Source: Porticoccus sp950063125
GTDB taxonomy: Bacteria; Pseudomonadota; Gammaproteobacteria; Pseudomonadales; Porticoccaceae
Length of the DNA stretch: 64,000 nt
Reading direction: 5' to 3' (one strand)
Assembly: GCF_963973895.1 (NCBI RefSeq)
Contig: NZ_CAXBBF010000002.1
Part shown: positions 9,077 through 18,882 of the stretch, piece by piece
Numbering within the stretch: position 1 is the stretch's first letter
Layout: each line of letters starts with the position of its first letter
Made by a program: the position numbers and the translations under genes
The notes under the pieces: model-generated
The model's input: the letters and a program-made list of their open reading frames with translations, nothing else
The model's database searches: none
Told to the model about the DNA's origin: nothing

Positions 9077-9325
9077 TCAGTGAAGCACCCGGTTTTTGAT
9101 CATGGTGCCCTCTTCCATCTGAAAATTGTCTGCACCCAACTCCTCAAAGACCTCAATTCCGGCATCGATCATGGCTTTGGCAACATCAACCTTGGCCTCC
9201 TGAAGAAACGCCTTGGCCTCTCCCGAAAAACTGATCCTGATCAATGGCGCATCCTCCTCATCGGTCCGCTGCAGAGCGATATCTCCATCAGGTAAAATTA
9301 CGATTTCAAACAGAGAGATAGCCAT
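9077..9325 (-). CDS. Small conserved hypothetical protein
   Basis: 82 residues from the chosen ATG, beginning MAISLFEIVILPDGDIALQR. A second ATG four codons upstream (9337) is possible; I prefer 9325 because GGA lies 8 bases before it and the MAISLFE start looks like a natural N terminus. It is a two-part alpha/beta protein with an acidic helix around VDVAKAMIDAGIEVFEELG and no motif that gives a function. It is downstream of topA and the DUF6586 gene on the same strand, 112 bases away, and may be transcribed with them. Confidence 0.6.
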   Translation of the reverse strand: MAISLFEIVILPDGDIALQRTDEEDAPLIRISFSGEAKAFLQEAKVDVAKAMIDAGIEVFEELGADNFQMEEGTMIKNRVLH

Positions 9326-9437
9326 TGAATATTCCATCGGGTTTTCAAAAACAACATGCCCGTATTGTACCAGAGGGGTACGGCATTAATAACCCGAGAA
9401 AAAGAATTAGCTGCCAGGCTGGCTAAACCAACACCAG

Positions 9438-9950
9438 TCAGCATTCAATCATGTGCTCGCGATGACGCTCAATCAGGCTCCGAAAGGCTCCCAGCCATCC
9501 GTTGAGCAAATCAAAATTCAACTCATGCCTGTCTTCACCCTGCTCAATTTGCACCACAGCAATGGGTGAGGCAGCATTGACCACCTCCTGTGGCTGAACC
9601 TCAAGCAGACGATCTCGGGCATTCAGCAGGTTGGCAAGCCAGCTACTTTTATCCGCCTCCAGGTTAGCCAACTCTTCGGCCTCAGACGGCGATTGACCAA
9701 TGGACTTCATCGCCGCAATCAGCCCCTCAACAGATGAAATTGTCTCGGCAGCTCTGTGTCGATAGGTTGTCGCCACCTCACGCAGATAGAGACGATAGGC
9801 GACTTCGAGCTGGAACAGTGCTGACTGGCAGAGCGCCAACTGCAAATTTGCCGCAGGTCCGACAACATGAGTCAGATCCCGGTCAACCTGTTGCAATAAC
9901 AAGTCACAGAAGTAGAGCTTCTGATTGACGGCCGGCAGAAAGGGATTCAC
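9438..9950 (-). CDS. DUF6586-like conserved protein
   Basis: 170 residues, mostly alpha-helical with an expected coiled-coil character (LYLREVATTYRHRAAETISS). It resembles the family named DUF6586 (from memory) that sits beside topA in Pseudomonas. It starts only 12 bases after the topA stop and so is almost certainly in the topA transcript. There are no membrane segments or catalytic motifs; function unknown. Confidence 0.65.
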   Translation of the reverse strand: MNPFLPAVNQKLYFCDLLLQQVDRDLTHVVGPAANLQLALCQSALFQLEVAYRLYLREVATTYRHRAAETISSVEGLIAAMKSIGQSPSEAEELANLEADKSSWLANLLNARDRLLEVQPQEVVNAASPIAVVQIEQGEDRHELNFDLLNGWLGAFRSLIERHREHMIEC

Positions 9951-9962
9951 TGGCAGCCTCCT

Positions 9963-12596
9963 CTATTTCTTACCCTTGCGGTCATCCTTTTCCCGCCAGA
10001 CACCCTGGTCATAAAACGCCTTCCATCCAGTGGGCTTACCCTCCTGCTCAGACTGGACATACTGCTCGCCAGTTTTGCGACTGAAGCGAATCACCGTCGG
10101 AATCCCATCGGGATCGGCGACAGGAGCATCAAAGAGAAACTGATACTTAGGATCAATTTCTTTTGTATGGGGCAGCAGCTCGGCAACCAAGGGCGCACGG
10201 GTTTCACGATGCCGGGGAAACTGGCTGGCCGCCAGAAACAAACCGGATGCGCCATCTCTGAGAACATAATGATCCATGACTTTTTCGCAAGTCAGCTCCG
10301 GCATGGGTACAGGGTCCATCTTGGGGGGAGCTGGCTGACCACTCCGGAGTAACTTGCGGGTGTTTTTACAGGCATCGTTGGTACAACCGAAATATTTGCC
10401 AAAACGGCCCGACTTGAGCTGCATGTCACTACCGCATTTATCACACTCAATCAGCGGACCTTCATACCCCTTGAGCTTGAAAACGCCGGTTTCCACTTCA
10501 AAGCCATCGCAGTCGGGGTTGTTGCCACAAACGTGCAGTTTTCGTCCCTCATCAATCAAATAAGCATCCATCGCCGTATTGCAGAGGGGGCAACGGTGAC
10601 GATGCATCAACTGCCTCGATTCGGCCTCATCGTCCTCGTCGACATTAACTGCCTCATCTCCGGGAATAAGGTTCAAGGTGCCTTTGCAGCGCTCTTTAGG
10701 CGGCAGGTTGTAACCGGAACAGCCGAGAAAAACCCCCGTCGTCCCCGTGCGAATCATCATCGGCCGACCACATTGAGGGCAGGAAATATCCGTGAGCGTT
10801 GGCTCATTGGGACGCATACCACCATCAGCCTCGGCCCGGGTCAGCTTCGCGGAGAAATCCGAATAAAATTGATCGAGCACCTGCTTCCATTCCAACTTGC
10901 CCTGGGCAATTTCGTCCAGATAGGCTTCCATCGTGGCCGTAAAACCATAGTCCATCAGGTCTGTAAAATTTTCGTTCAAACGGTCCGTAACGACATCACC
11001 AATTTTCTCGGCATAGAAACGACGATTGTCGACCCGCACATACCCGCGATCCTGAATCGTGGAAATGATAGATGCGTAAGTCGATGGGCGACCAATGCCA
11101 CGCTTTTCCAGCTCTTTGACCAGGGATGCCTCTGAATAGCGGGCCGGGGGCTTGGTAAAATGCTGCATCGGGATCAACTTTTTCAGCAGCAGCCGGGCAC
11201 CAACGGACATTTCAGGCAACTCGATGTCATCACCTTTTTTTGACATCGCAGGCAGCACTTTCAGGTAGCCATCAAACAGCGTCACCCGCCCTTTTGCGCG
11301 AAGTTCAAAGTCCTCTGCCCTCACTGTCACCGTGGTGCTGGTAAATTGTGCCGGCACCATTTGGCAGGCGACAAATTGCTGCCAGATTAACCGATACAGT
11401 TTTTTGGCATCCTCCTCCATCGCATCCAGGTCGCCTGGCTTAATATCAATATTGGAAGGCCTTATCGCTTCATGCGCCTCCTGGGCACCGGCTTTACTGC
11501 CATAAATCGTGGGCTTTTCAGGCAGGTAGTCAGCGCCGTAGCGCGTTTTGATAAAGTCACGGCAGATGCTCACCGCATCAGCACTGAGGTTGGTGGAGTC
11601 TGTTCGCATGTAGGTGATATAACCACCTTCGTAAAGGCGCTGGGCAAGCATCATGGTTTTTTTCACCCCATAACCAAGCCGCGTGCTTGAGGCCTGTTGC
11701 AGGGTTGAGGTGATAAACGGTGCCGACGGTTTACTGGAAGTGGGCTTGTCCTCACGGGCAATCACTTCGTAGGAAGCATTTTTCAGCGCGGCCAGCACGG
11801 CATCTGTCTGGCCCTGACTGACAGGCCTGAACTGATCGGCACCCTGTTTCTTCACCTCAAAGCGGACCAAGTCTTCCTCAGAGGTCTCCAGATCGGCGTG
11901 CACTGTCCAGTACTCTTCTGGTTCAAAAGCACGAATTTCACGTTCGCGCTCAACGATCAGTTTAACGGCTACCGACTGCACACGACCTGCAGAAAGCCCT
12001 CTGGCCACCTTACTCCAGAGCAATGGCGACACCATAAAGCCAACGACCCTGTCGAGAAAGCGGCGGGCCTGTTGGGCGCTTACCCGGTTGGTATCGAGCT
12101 TGCCCGGTTTTTCGAAAGCCGCCTTGATCGCTTTTTTGGTGATTTCATTAAAGACAACACGCTGATAAAGATCGGGATCACCACCGATGGCTTCCATGAG
12201 GTGCCAGGCAATCGCTTCCCCCTCCCTGTCAAGGTCCGTGGCGAGATAGATATGATCCGCATCCTTGGCCAGCTTTTTCAACTCAGCGACAACTTTTTCC
12301 TTGCCGGGCAAAATCTCATAGCGCGCTTTCCAGCCATGCTCGGGGTCTATTCCCATGCGATTGACCAGCTGCTCCCTGGCTCTTCTGGCGCGCTGTTTTG
12401 CTTTTTCATCGTCCGACAGCTTGCGGGTGGCCGCAGCAGTCCTGGCCCGTTCTTTTGGGTCTGCAGTTTTACCACCACCCGTAGGCAGATCCCGAATATG
12501 CCCGATACTCGACTTCACAATAAAGTCGTTGCCGAGATATTTGTTGATCGTTTTCGCCTTGGCCGGCGACTCGACGATAACCAGTGATTTACCCAT
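9963..12596 (-). CDS. topA: DNA topoisomerase I
   Basis: 877-residue type IA topoisomerase that relaxes negative supercoils. The TOPRIM domain begins LVIVESPAKAKTINKYLG and has DLDREGEA at 121-128. A charged insert at about residues 40-85 (rich in Lys and Arg) interrupts it, as in E. coli. The catalytic tyrosine is Tyr329 in YITYMRTDS. Three C-terminal four-cysteine zinc ribbons follow (CPQCGRPMM from about residue 600, CPLCNTAMD, CDKCGSDMQ), then a C-terminal single-strand binding tail ending in a basic KGKK. The length is typical. Confidence 0.97.
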   Translation of the reverse strand: MGKSLVIVESPAKAKTINKYLGNDFIVKSSIGHIRDLPTGGGKTADPKERARTAAATRKLSDDEKAKQRARRAREQLVNRMGIDPEHGWKARYEILPGKEKVVAELKKLAKDADHIYLATDLDREGEAIAWHLMEAIGGDPDLYQRVVFNEITKKAIKAAFEKPGKLDTNRVSAQQARRFLDRVVGFMVSPLLWSKVARGLSAGRVQSVAVKLIVEREREIRAFEPEEYWTVHADLETSEEDLVRFEVKKQGADQFRPVSQGQTDAVLAALKNASYEVIAREDKPTSSKPSAPFITSTLQQASSTRLGYGVKKTMMLAQRLYEGGYITYMRTDSTNLSADAVSICRDFIKTRYGADYLPEKPTIYGSKAGAQEAHEAIRPSNIDIKPGDLDAMEEDAKKLYRLIWQQFVACQMVPAQFTSTTVTVRAEDFELRAKGRVTLFDGYLKVLPAMSKKGDDIELPEMSVGARLLLKKLIPMQHFTKPPARYSEASLVKELEKRGIGRPSTYASIISTIQDRGYVRVDNRRFYAEKIGDVVTDRLNENFTDLMDYGFTATMEAYLDEIAQGKLEWKQVLDQFYSDFSAKLTRAEADGGMRPNEPTLTDISCPQCGRPMMIRTGTTGVFLGCSGYNLPPKERCKGTLNLIPGDEAVNVDEDDEAESRQLMHRHRCPLCNTAMDAYLIDEGRKLHVCGNNPDCDGFEVETGVFKLKGYEGPLIECDKCGSDMQLKSGRFGKYFGCTNDACKNTRKLLRSGQPAPPKMDPVPMPELTCEKVMDHYVLRDGASGLFLAASQFPRHRETRAPLVAELLPHTKEIDPKYQFLFDAPVADPDGIPTVIRFSRKTGEQYVQSEQEGKPTGWKAFYDQGVWREKDDRKGKK

Positions 12597-12711
12597 GAAG
12601 CAGCCGTTTATCCTGTAGATTGATAGCCCAAAGTGCTACCAGATGGCACCACAAAAGCCTGAAAGGGAGCGAATATACATGTCCCGCCGGTGGTTTGGTC
12701 AAGGTAATTTT

Positions 12712-13236
12712 TCACTCGGCAGCCAATCTATCGAGTAACTCTTCGGGCCGGATCGCACTTCTGAGGTGCTTCAACTGGGTATCTATCCGGTCAATATCCG
12801 CCAGCTCACCACGCTCCTGCCAGACAATGGCTACACCCTCACGGTTGACCTCAACAGCGATTACGTCAGTTGGCAGTGCCGACAGTACTGTCCCAATAAC
12901 CGGTATTAAACGGTCATTGGCCTCATGGCCCAACCATTGCCAGCCCTCCCAGGGAGAGTGGTCGCCACGGCGGGTGCCCCGAACCAACAGCCACTTTTCC
13001 ATCCGGGAAAATGGCGATGGACTGGAGTCTGGCACCCAAAGCAGGGTATAACCTGCGTATTCAAGACGACCTTCTCCCTCTCTGGCATCGGGGGCATGCA
13101 CGAGTCGCACCCGAAGTCCACGGGACGAAGCCAGACGTCGCATCTCCGTGATCATTTTCTGACGAGGGCTCTGGCGAAACCAGAGTAGCGGTGAAATGAT
13201 AAGCGCCAGTATCAGTAGAATTAACAAATAGGTCAT
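12712..13236 (-). CDS. Membrane-anchored hypothetical protein
   Basis: 174 residues with one N-terminal membrane helix (residues 3-19) followed by a basic stop-transfer region and a soluble cytoplasmic part. The soluble part contains a beta-rich stretch (EYAGYTLLWVPDS) and a C-terminal helical tail (IDTQLKHLRSAIRPEELLDRL). I do not recognise the family. It is upstream of topA on the same strand with a 115-base gap, and divergent from uspA. Confidence 0.6.
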   Translation of the reverse strand: MTYLLILLILALIISPLLWFRQSPRQKMITEMRRLASSRGLRVRLVHAPDAREGEGRLEYAGYTLLWVPDSSPSPFSRMEKWLLVRGTRRGDHSPWEGWQWLGHEANDRLIPVIGTVLSALPTDVIAVEVNREGVAIVWQERGELADIDRIDTQLKHLRSAIRPEELLDRLAAE

Positions 13237-13297
13237 TATCTGCTACAACCTTATATACTTGAGAAAGCGTTGATAAACCAGTTACGGGAGATACTTC

Positions 13298-13726
13298 ATG
13301 TCCGCCTATAAACACATTTTGATCGGTCTGGACCTATCTCCAGAATCACAGCAAGTGGTCGAAAGAGTCAAGTCCCTGTTTGGCAACGGTGAGTGCCAAT
13401 TGAGCCTTGTTCATGTACAGGAGCCATTGTCATTTGCCTACGGCGGTGACATCCCTATGGACCTTACCGAGGTCCAATACCAACTGGAGGAGCAGGCGAA
13501 ACAGCGTTTGACTGCCATCGGCAAAGATCTAGGAGTTCCCATTGAGAGCCAACATGTGATCATCGGCCAACCCGCCCAGGAAATGCACCGGTTTGCCAAT
13601 GACAACAATGTGGATCTGATTATAGTCGGTAGCCACGGCCGTCATGGTATCAGCCTGATACTTGGCTCAACGGCGACCGGTGTACTGCATGGCTCCCAAT
13701 GCGATGTGCTGGCGGTCCGGGTATAA
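13298..13726 (+). CDS. Universal stress protein UspA family
   Basis: 142-residue single-domain Usp. The N terminus YKHILIGLDLSPES and the C-terminal nucleotide-binding motif G-S-H-G-R-H-G followed by GSTATGVL match the ATP-binding UspA subclass (G-2x-G-9x-G-S/T). It is expected to be cytosolic, dimeric and induced in growth arrest. It is monocistronic, divergent from the membrane-anchored gene upstream. Confidence 0.92.
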   Translation: MSAYKHILIGLDLSPESQQVVERVKSLFGNGECQLSLVHVQEPLSFAYGGDIPMDLTEVQYQLEEQAKQRLTAIGKDLGVPIESQHVIIGQPAQEMHRFANDNNVDLIIVGSHGRHGISLILGSTATGVLHGSQCDVLAVRV

Positions 13727-13834
13727 GCCGGGCATCCGGGCTTTTATTGATCCGGGTATCTAATTTCGCAAGACCTGTCTAACATGTTTGTGGTTCAACT
13801 CATTTGCCTTTCAAGGAATACAAACCAAACCTTT

Positions 13835-15802
13835 ATGAAAAAATGTCATGGCAGCGTCGTCGGCACCCTTTTACTGGCAGTATGCGTGCTATTACCGGGT
13901 ACCCCTTTTGCCAGAAACCCGACCCTCGACGAACAGCGCGCGCTCTACCGCGAAGCCAAAATTGCAGTGGCAAGAGGCAGCGAAGCCAATGTTCACAGAC
14001 TTGTCAATGCCCTCGGAGATTACCCCCTAAAACCGCACATCGAATTTTTATGGTTAAGCGAACGGTTGAGGCATGCGAAAACCAATGAGGTTTCGACCTT
14101 CCTCAATAATTACGAAGACAGTTCCCTGGCCAACCGACTGCGCTATCGCTGGCTCGACACCTTGCGCAGCCAGGGGCGAGAACAGGATTTTCTCGCCTAT
14201 TACCGACCAGCCAGTGCCAGCACGGAGCAGCAGTGTTATTTTCACCACATAAACCTGAGCAGAGGGAACAAGGAACCTTTTCTGGCAGAAGCCATTAACC
14301 TCTGGAGCGTTGGGAAATCCCAGCCCAATGGTTGTGATCCGCTTTTTGATTACCTGATTGCCAACCAGCACATCACTGATGAAATTGCCTGGAATCGCTA
14401 CTCGGCCGCTGTTCTGAATCATCAGTACCGGCTGGCACGCTACCTCCAGCGTTTTTTCACGTCGGATCGCTACCAGCTGCTGGCCAATAATTTCCTGAAG
14501 GTAGACCTTGAGCACGAACTCATAGGCAACTACTCATTGTTCAGTGATTTTAACGACGCACTGAGCGGCGATGAAGTCCATGCCATCATTGTCCATGGGT
14601 TGACTCACATGGCAAGAACCGATGCAACCACTGCCCTCAAACACTGGAGTTATTACCAACAGATCCACCCCTTTACCAGCGAGCAGAGAAAATTGGTCGT
14701 GACAGACCTGGTCAAGGGTCTTTATAACCAGGAACACCCTGATGTTGCAGACAACTATCTGGTTGATTATCTCGACATTGTTGATCCGACCCTGCTGGAA
14801 TGGCGTACCCGGGAATTTATCAGTCAGGCGGATTGGCAAAGTGTTCTCACCTGGATAGAACGCATGCCGCTCCAACTCCGGGAGACCGACCGCTGGCTCT
14901 ACTGGCGGGCCCGGGCGGCAGACCTCAACCACACTGCCAAACAACCACCGGAGCAAAACAGCGCCTATCAGGTTCTGTCCCGTAGCCGCAGTTTCTACGG
15001 TTTTCTTGCCAGCGAATGGACCACCAATGGCTATTCAATGGCCTTTAAGAAAACCCGTGTCTCTCAAACCGAGATCGCTGAACTGAAAAACAAACCGGGG
15101 ATTCTTAGAACCCGGGAATTTGTCTTCCATGAAGATTATCTGGCCGCCCGTCGGGACTGGTACCACACCACACGCAACTTCACCGAACAGCAGTGGATTA
15201 CCGCAGCCCATATTGCCACCAGCTGGCAGTGGCACAACGGGGCCATCACCAGCATGATCAGCGCTGGTTTCTGGGATGACATCAACCTGAGGTTCCCTCT
15301 GGCGTTCAAGGAAGCGTTTTACAGTCACGCAGAAAAAACCGGGGTCCCGGTGCATTTGCTGTTTGCTGTGGCACGTCAGGAAAGTGCTCTCGCACAGGAC
15401 GTACAATCCCACGCCGGGGCAAGGGGGCTGATGCAACTGATGCCGGCAACGGCCAGGGAAACGGCTCGCAAACACGGTATCAGCTACCGTGGCAGCCATC
15501 AGCTGTTTGAGCCGGAAATCAATATTACGCTGGGCAGTCGCTATTATCGGGAAATGTTGCAGCGCTTTGACAACAATCGGATTCTCGCCACAGCTGCATA
15601 CAACGCTGGCCCCCACCGGGTCAGCACCTGGTTGAAAAAAAGCCAGGGATCACTGCCCTTTGATGCGTGGATTGAAACAATTCCCTTCCTGGAAACACGC
15701 AATTATGTGCAAAACGTCCTGGCGTTTTCCATGATCTATGCCCACCACCTGGAAAGTGAAGCTCGCATCCTCTCGGAAAAAGAAAAACGGCGTCGACTAT
15801 GA
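13835..15802 (+). CDS. slt: Soluble lytic murein transglycosylase Slt70
   Basis: 655-residue periplasmic enzyme that cuts the MurNAc-GlcNAc bond of peptidoglycan to anhydro products. These are the substrates later processed by NagZ, encoded 7 kb away. The ATG at 13835 gives a clear signal peptide (MKKCHGSVVGTLLLAVCVLL, cleaved after the FA that follows); an upstream in-frame ATG at 13784 would hide it. A long alpha-superhelical U/L domain is followed by the lysozyme-like domain with catalytic Glu516 in ARQESALAQD, GLMQLMPATA, and AAYNAGPHRV. tatD overlaps the stop by 4 bases. Confidence 0.93.
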   Translation: MKKCHGSVVGTLLLAVCVLLPGTPFARNPTLDEQRALYREAKIAVARGSEANVHRLVNALGDYPLKPHIEFLWLSERLRHAKTNEVSTFLNNYEDSSLANRLRYRWLDTLRSQGREQDFLAYYRPASASTEQQCYFHHINLSRGNKEPFLAEAINLWSVGKSQPNGCDPLFDYLIANQHITDEIAWNRYSAAVLNHQYRLARYLQRFFTSDRYQLLANNFLKVDLEHELIGNYSLFSDFNDALSGDEVHAIIVHGLTHMARTDATTALKHWSYYQQIHPFTSEQRKLVVTDLVKGLYNQEHPDVADNYLVDYLDIVDPTLLEWRTREFISQADWQSVLTWIERMPLQLRETDRWLYWRARAADLNHTAKQPPEQNSAYQVLSRSRSFYGFLASEWTTNGYSMAFKKTRVSQTEIAELKNKPGILRTREFVFHEDYLAARRDWYHTTRNFTEQQWITAAHIATSWQWHNGAITSMISAGFWDDINLRFPLAFKEAFYSHAEKTGVPVHLLFAVARQESALAQDVQSHAGARGLMQLMPATARETARKHGISYRGSHQLFEPEINITLGSRYYREMLQRFDNNRILATAAYNAGPHRVSTWLKKSQGSLPFDAWIETIPFLETRNYVQNVLAFSMIYAHHLESEARILSEKEKRRRL

Positions 15803-16620
15803 ATGACGCACCAAACAGCACACCACTGGTCGATATCGGGGTAAACCTGAGCAATCCCTGCTTTCTGGATGACTGGCAGAGTGTGCTGCAACGAGCGCTG
15901 GATGCCCATGTTACCCAGCTGATTCTGACCGGCACAAATCTGGCGGAAAGTGAGGAGGTCCTCAGCCTTTGCCAACAATCCGGCGACGACTTCCCCGACA
16001 TGCTTTACAGCACCTGCGGCATCCATCCCCATGAGGCAAAGCAGTACTCCGCCGAGACAGGCGCTCAACTCCGCTCGCTGGCAGAGGCACCCCAGGTCGT
16101 GGCTATTGGTGAAACCGGGCTCGACTTCAATCGCAACTATTCCCCACCCAGTGACCAGGAAAGGGCCTTCGAGGCACAACTGGAACTGGCCATCGAATTA
16201 CAGCTGCCGGTTTTCATGCACGAGCGGGATGCCCACCAGCGCCAATTTGAGATCCTCAAGAACTACCGCGATGAGCTGCCGGACGGCGTGATCCACTGCT
16301 TTACCGGCGATCGGCAGGCGCTGTTCAACTATCTCGATCTGGACCTGCATATCGGCATCACGGGGTGGATCTGTGATGAACGGCGCGGCGAGCAACTTCA
16401 AGCACTGGTGAGCAGCATCCCACTCAACCGGCTGATGCTGGAAACTGATGCCCCTTTTCTACTGCCCAGAACCCTGCGGCCGCGACCCAAAAAACGTCGC
16501 AATGAGCCCGCTTTTCTGCCCTGGGTACTGGAGGAAGTTGCCAGATGCCGACAGCAATCAGCGGCCGTTATCGCCGAACAAACCACTGTGACGGCCAAAC
16601 GTTTTTTCAGATTAAGCTAG
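15799..16620 (+). CDS. tatD: TatD-family metal-dependent deoxyribonuclease
   Basis: 273-residue TIM-barrel hydrolase. Metal ligands are seen in GIHPHEA, IGETGLDF, MHERDA, HCFTGD and LETDAPFLLP. The N terminus DIGVNLSN and the RRNEPAFLP segment point to the TatD branch, a 3'-5' exonuclease linked to oxidative DNA damage repair, rather than the YcfH or YjjV branches. The start overlaps slt as ATGA, which suggests translational coupling. Confidence 0.9.
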   Translation: MNDAPNSTPLVDIGVNLSNPCFLDDWQSVLQRALDAHVTQLILTGTNLAESEEVLSLCQQSGDDFPDMLYSTCGIHPHEAKQYSAETGAQLRSLAEAPQVVAIGETGLDFNRNYSPPSDQERAFEAQLELAIELQLPVFMHERDAHQRQFEILKNYRDELPDGVIHCFTGDRQALFNYLDLDLHIGITGWICDERRGEQLQALVSSIPLNRLMLETDAPFLLPRTLRPRPKKRRNEPAFLPWVLEEVARCRQQSAAVIAEQTTVTAKRFFRLS

Positions 16621-16732
16621 GACCTGCTCACCCCTCTTCAATACCGATCGACTCATTTACCCGCAACTCTGGACGGCCAGATCGATTAAGCTAAACTGGT
16701 ACAGAAACTGTAGCTTTGAATGGAGCGCGCCC

Positions 16733-17302
16733 ATGGCTTGCAAGACAATATTTCGGAGTGTATTTTTTTGTGCTGTTATCACGATGCCCGCGCTGATAAA
16801 TGCGGGCGGTGACCCTGTATCAGCACTCGAACAGCAAGCGGAAAGCATCGTCAAACAGTTTGCCGGCTCATTGCAACCACGTCTGCTGGAGGCAATCCAG
16901 ACCGGTGGGCCGGTGGAAGCCATCAGCGTCTGCGCCACGGCGGCACCGGAAATAGCCAATCGACTTAGTCGGGAAACCGGCTGGTCCGTCAAGCGGGTCA
17001 GCCTCAAGGCCCGCAACAAATCCGCTGAACCCGACCACTGGGAACGGAATACCCTTTTGCACTTTGAATCTCGCCTCGCCGCAGGAGAGATGCCTGCACA
17101 ACTGACCCGGGCCAAACAGGTCGATGGGCGGTTCCGCTACATGAAGGCTCAGATTGTTCAGCCACTATGCCTCAACTGCCATGGCAGCGCGCTCGATCCA
17201 GACGTTGCACAAGCACTGCAAAACCATTACCCGGACGACGCCGCGACCGGCTATCAACTGGGCGAAATCCGTGGCGCATTCAGCTTGTCCGCTCCGCAGT
17301 AA
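16733..17302 (+). CDS. Periplasmic DUF3365 c-type heme protein
   Basis: 189 residues with a signal peptide (residues 1-24). A single heme c attachment site, CLNCH, lies at residues 146-150. The layout (helical N-terminal region with ALEQQAESIVKQFAGSL, ISVCATAAPEIA, then the heme motif and GEIRGAFSL at the end) fits the DUF3365/Tll0287-like heme family, thought to act in redox or gas sensing. It stands alone rather than fused to a kinase or cyclase. The Co/Ni exporter gene follows 30 bases downstream, and GGAG sits before the start. Confidence 0.82.
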   Translation: MACKTIFRSVFFCAVITMPALINAGGDPVSALEQQAESIVKQFAGSLQPRLLEAIQTGGPVEAISVCATAAPEIANRLSRETGWSVKRVSLKARNKSAEPDHWERNTLLHFESRLAAGEMPAQLTRAKQVDGRFRYMKAQIVQPLCLNCHGSALDPDVAQALQNHYPDDAATGYQLGEIRGAFSLSAPQ

Positions 17303-17332
17303 CCGAACCAATCCGACGAATTCATTCTTCCT

Positions 17333-18295
17333 ATGCACCAGGAACACTTACATCGCTGGCAACACCAGCACGACTTTTCCACGGCAAACGCCCATGGCGA
17401 GCGCCGCACCAAATATGTATTGATACTGACTGCCGTCACGATGGTAGCGGAAATCACTGCCGGTACGGTATTTGGCTCAATGGCCCTGCTAGCAGACGGC
17501 TGGCACATGGGCACCCATGTGGCCGCCTTTATGATTACGATTTTTGCGTACCGTTATGCCCGAAAACATGCCGACAATCCGGCCTTCAGTTTCGGTACCG
17601 GCAAAGTCGGTGTGCTGGGGGGCTTTGCCAGTGCAGTGGCGCTGGCAGTTGTCGCCTTGATGATGCTGGTCGAGTCGCTACAGCGACTGGCATCTCCACA
17701 GCTGATTCAACTCGATGCCGCTATCGCAGTGGCCGTGCTGGGACTGGTGGTCAATATCATTAGCGCCCTGCTGTTAAAAGATCACCATTCACACCAGCAC
17801 CAGGACGGTGACGATACGCATCAGCAGACTGCCGAAGGTCATCGCGACCAAAACCTTTATGCCGCCTATATGCATGTACTGGCGGATGCTCTCACCTCGT
17901 TATTGGCCATTTTCGCGTTATTGTCGGCCAAGTATTTCGGCTGGTATGCACTGGACCCCGTGATGGGAATTGTCGGTGCAGCGATTATCACCTACTGGGC
18001 AATCGGTCTGATCCGGCAATCCAGCCCGATTTTATTGGACGGCGGCATGAGCGATTACTATCAGGAGCGAATTACCCGGGCCATTGAAGAGGATGCCGAC
18101 AATCAAATAACGGACCTGCATATCTGGAAGATCAGTGAGCACGACTACGCGGCGATTATCTCCCTTGTCACGCACCACCCCAGACCCACGGATTATTACA
18201 GATCACTACTGGCCGACTTTAACTGGCTGTCACACCTGACCATCGAGGTGCACCGCTGTGAGGACAATCGTCTTACCGAACCCGGCATTAAATGA
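17333..18295 (+). CDS. dmeF: CDF-family cobalt/nickel efflux transporter (DmeF-like)
   Basis: 320-residue cation diffusion facilitator. The N terminus is His-rich (HQEHLHRWQHQHDF), followed by ADGWHMGTHVAAF in TM2, which holds the metal-site His and Asp residues. The sequence SFGTGKVGVLGGFASA is typical of the DmeF branch. A His-rich loop (DHHSHQHQDGDDTHQQ) lies between TM4 and TM5, and the second half site is HVLADALTS. A C-terminal cytoplasmic ferredoxin-like domain ends the protein. Expected to export Co(II) or Ni(II) with proton exchange; zinc cannot be ruled out. Confidence 0.85.
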   Translation: MHQEHLHRWQHQHDFSTANAHGERRTKYVLILTAVTMVAEITAGTVFGSMALLADGWHMGTHVAAFMITIFAYRYARKHADNPAFSFGTGKVGVLGGFASAVALAVVALMMLVESLQRLASPQLIQLDAAIAVAVLGLVVNIISALLLKDHHSHQHQDGDDTHQQTAEGHRDQNLYAAYMHVLADALTSLLAIFALLSAKYFGWYALDPVMGIVGAAIITYWAIGLIRQSSPILLDGGMSDYYQERITRAIEEDADNQITDLHIWKISEHDYAAIISLVTHHPRPTDYYRSLLADFNWLSHLTIEVHRCEDNRLTEPGIK

Positions 18296-18327
18296 TTGGC
18301 CAGCACTCCCATCAAGGAAAAAGTTTT

Positions 18328-18792
18328 ATGAGAATCAATAAATTATCAATTATTCTGCTCGGGGGACTGCTGGCGATGCCCCTCGTCAGTTACAGCGACA
18401 CCTCAGAGTCGGGCGGTCCGGCTGCCGGGCTACTAGCCAATGCGCTTTTTAACGAAACCGAAAAACGGGTATTCGGCGATTACCTGCGCCGCGATTATTC
18501 TGGCGACGAGGACAAGGGCAGTGGCAAGCAGAAGAGTCTGCCCCCCGGTTTGCGCAAAAAGCTGGAACGCGGTGGTGAACTGCCATCGGGTTGGCAGAAA
18601 AAAGTTGCGCGTGGCGAAGTCATTGATCGCGAACTTTATTTGATGAGTCGGGACCTGCCAGAGGATCTACTGGGACGGCTACCCAGATCACTGGATGGCA
18701 CGTCGCTGCGACAAATTGATGATCGTATTTTCAGAGTCATCGATGCAACGAACACCGTTCTCGATGTGTTTTATCTGACCACAGGGCAATAG
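18328..18792 (+). CDS. CigR/RcnB-like periplasmic protein
   Basis: 154 residues with a signal peptide (MRINKLSIILLGGLLAMPLV). The core LPPGLRKKLERGGELPSGWQ with a repeated PPG/PSG pattern and the end RVIDATNTVLDVF resemble the CigR/RcnB-like family. RcnB is a periplasmic helper of nickel/cobalt efflux, which fits the neighbouring dmeF. The ATG at 18328 has AAGGA 8 bases upstream; an upstream in-frame ATG at 18292 overlaps dmeF but would break the signal peptide. A metal role is inferred only from context. Confidence 0.6.
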   Translation: MRINKLSIILLGGLLAMPLVSYSDTSESGGPAAGLLANALFNETEKRVFGDYLRRDYSGDEDKGSGKQKSLPPGLRKKLERGGELPSGWQKKVARGEVIDRELYLMSRDLPEDLLGRLPRSLDGTSLRQIDDRIFRVIDATNTVLDVFYLTTGQ

Positions 18793-18882
18793 CCTCCTGT
18801 CAAATCCGGATCTGTTCGCTGATCGTCTTTTATCACTTGTTGTTAATGACCACTTTGACGTCTCCCGCAACAGCTATCCCGG

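Noticed and set aside
13727..13760. GC-rich repeat after uspA (GCCGGGCATCCGGGCTTTT)
   Set aside because: Only about 4 bp pair correctly; too weak to call a terminator.
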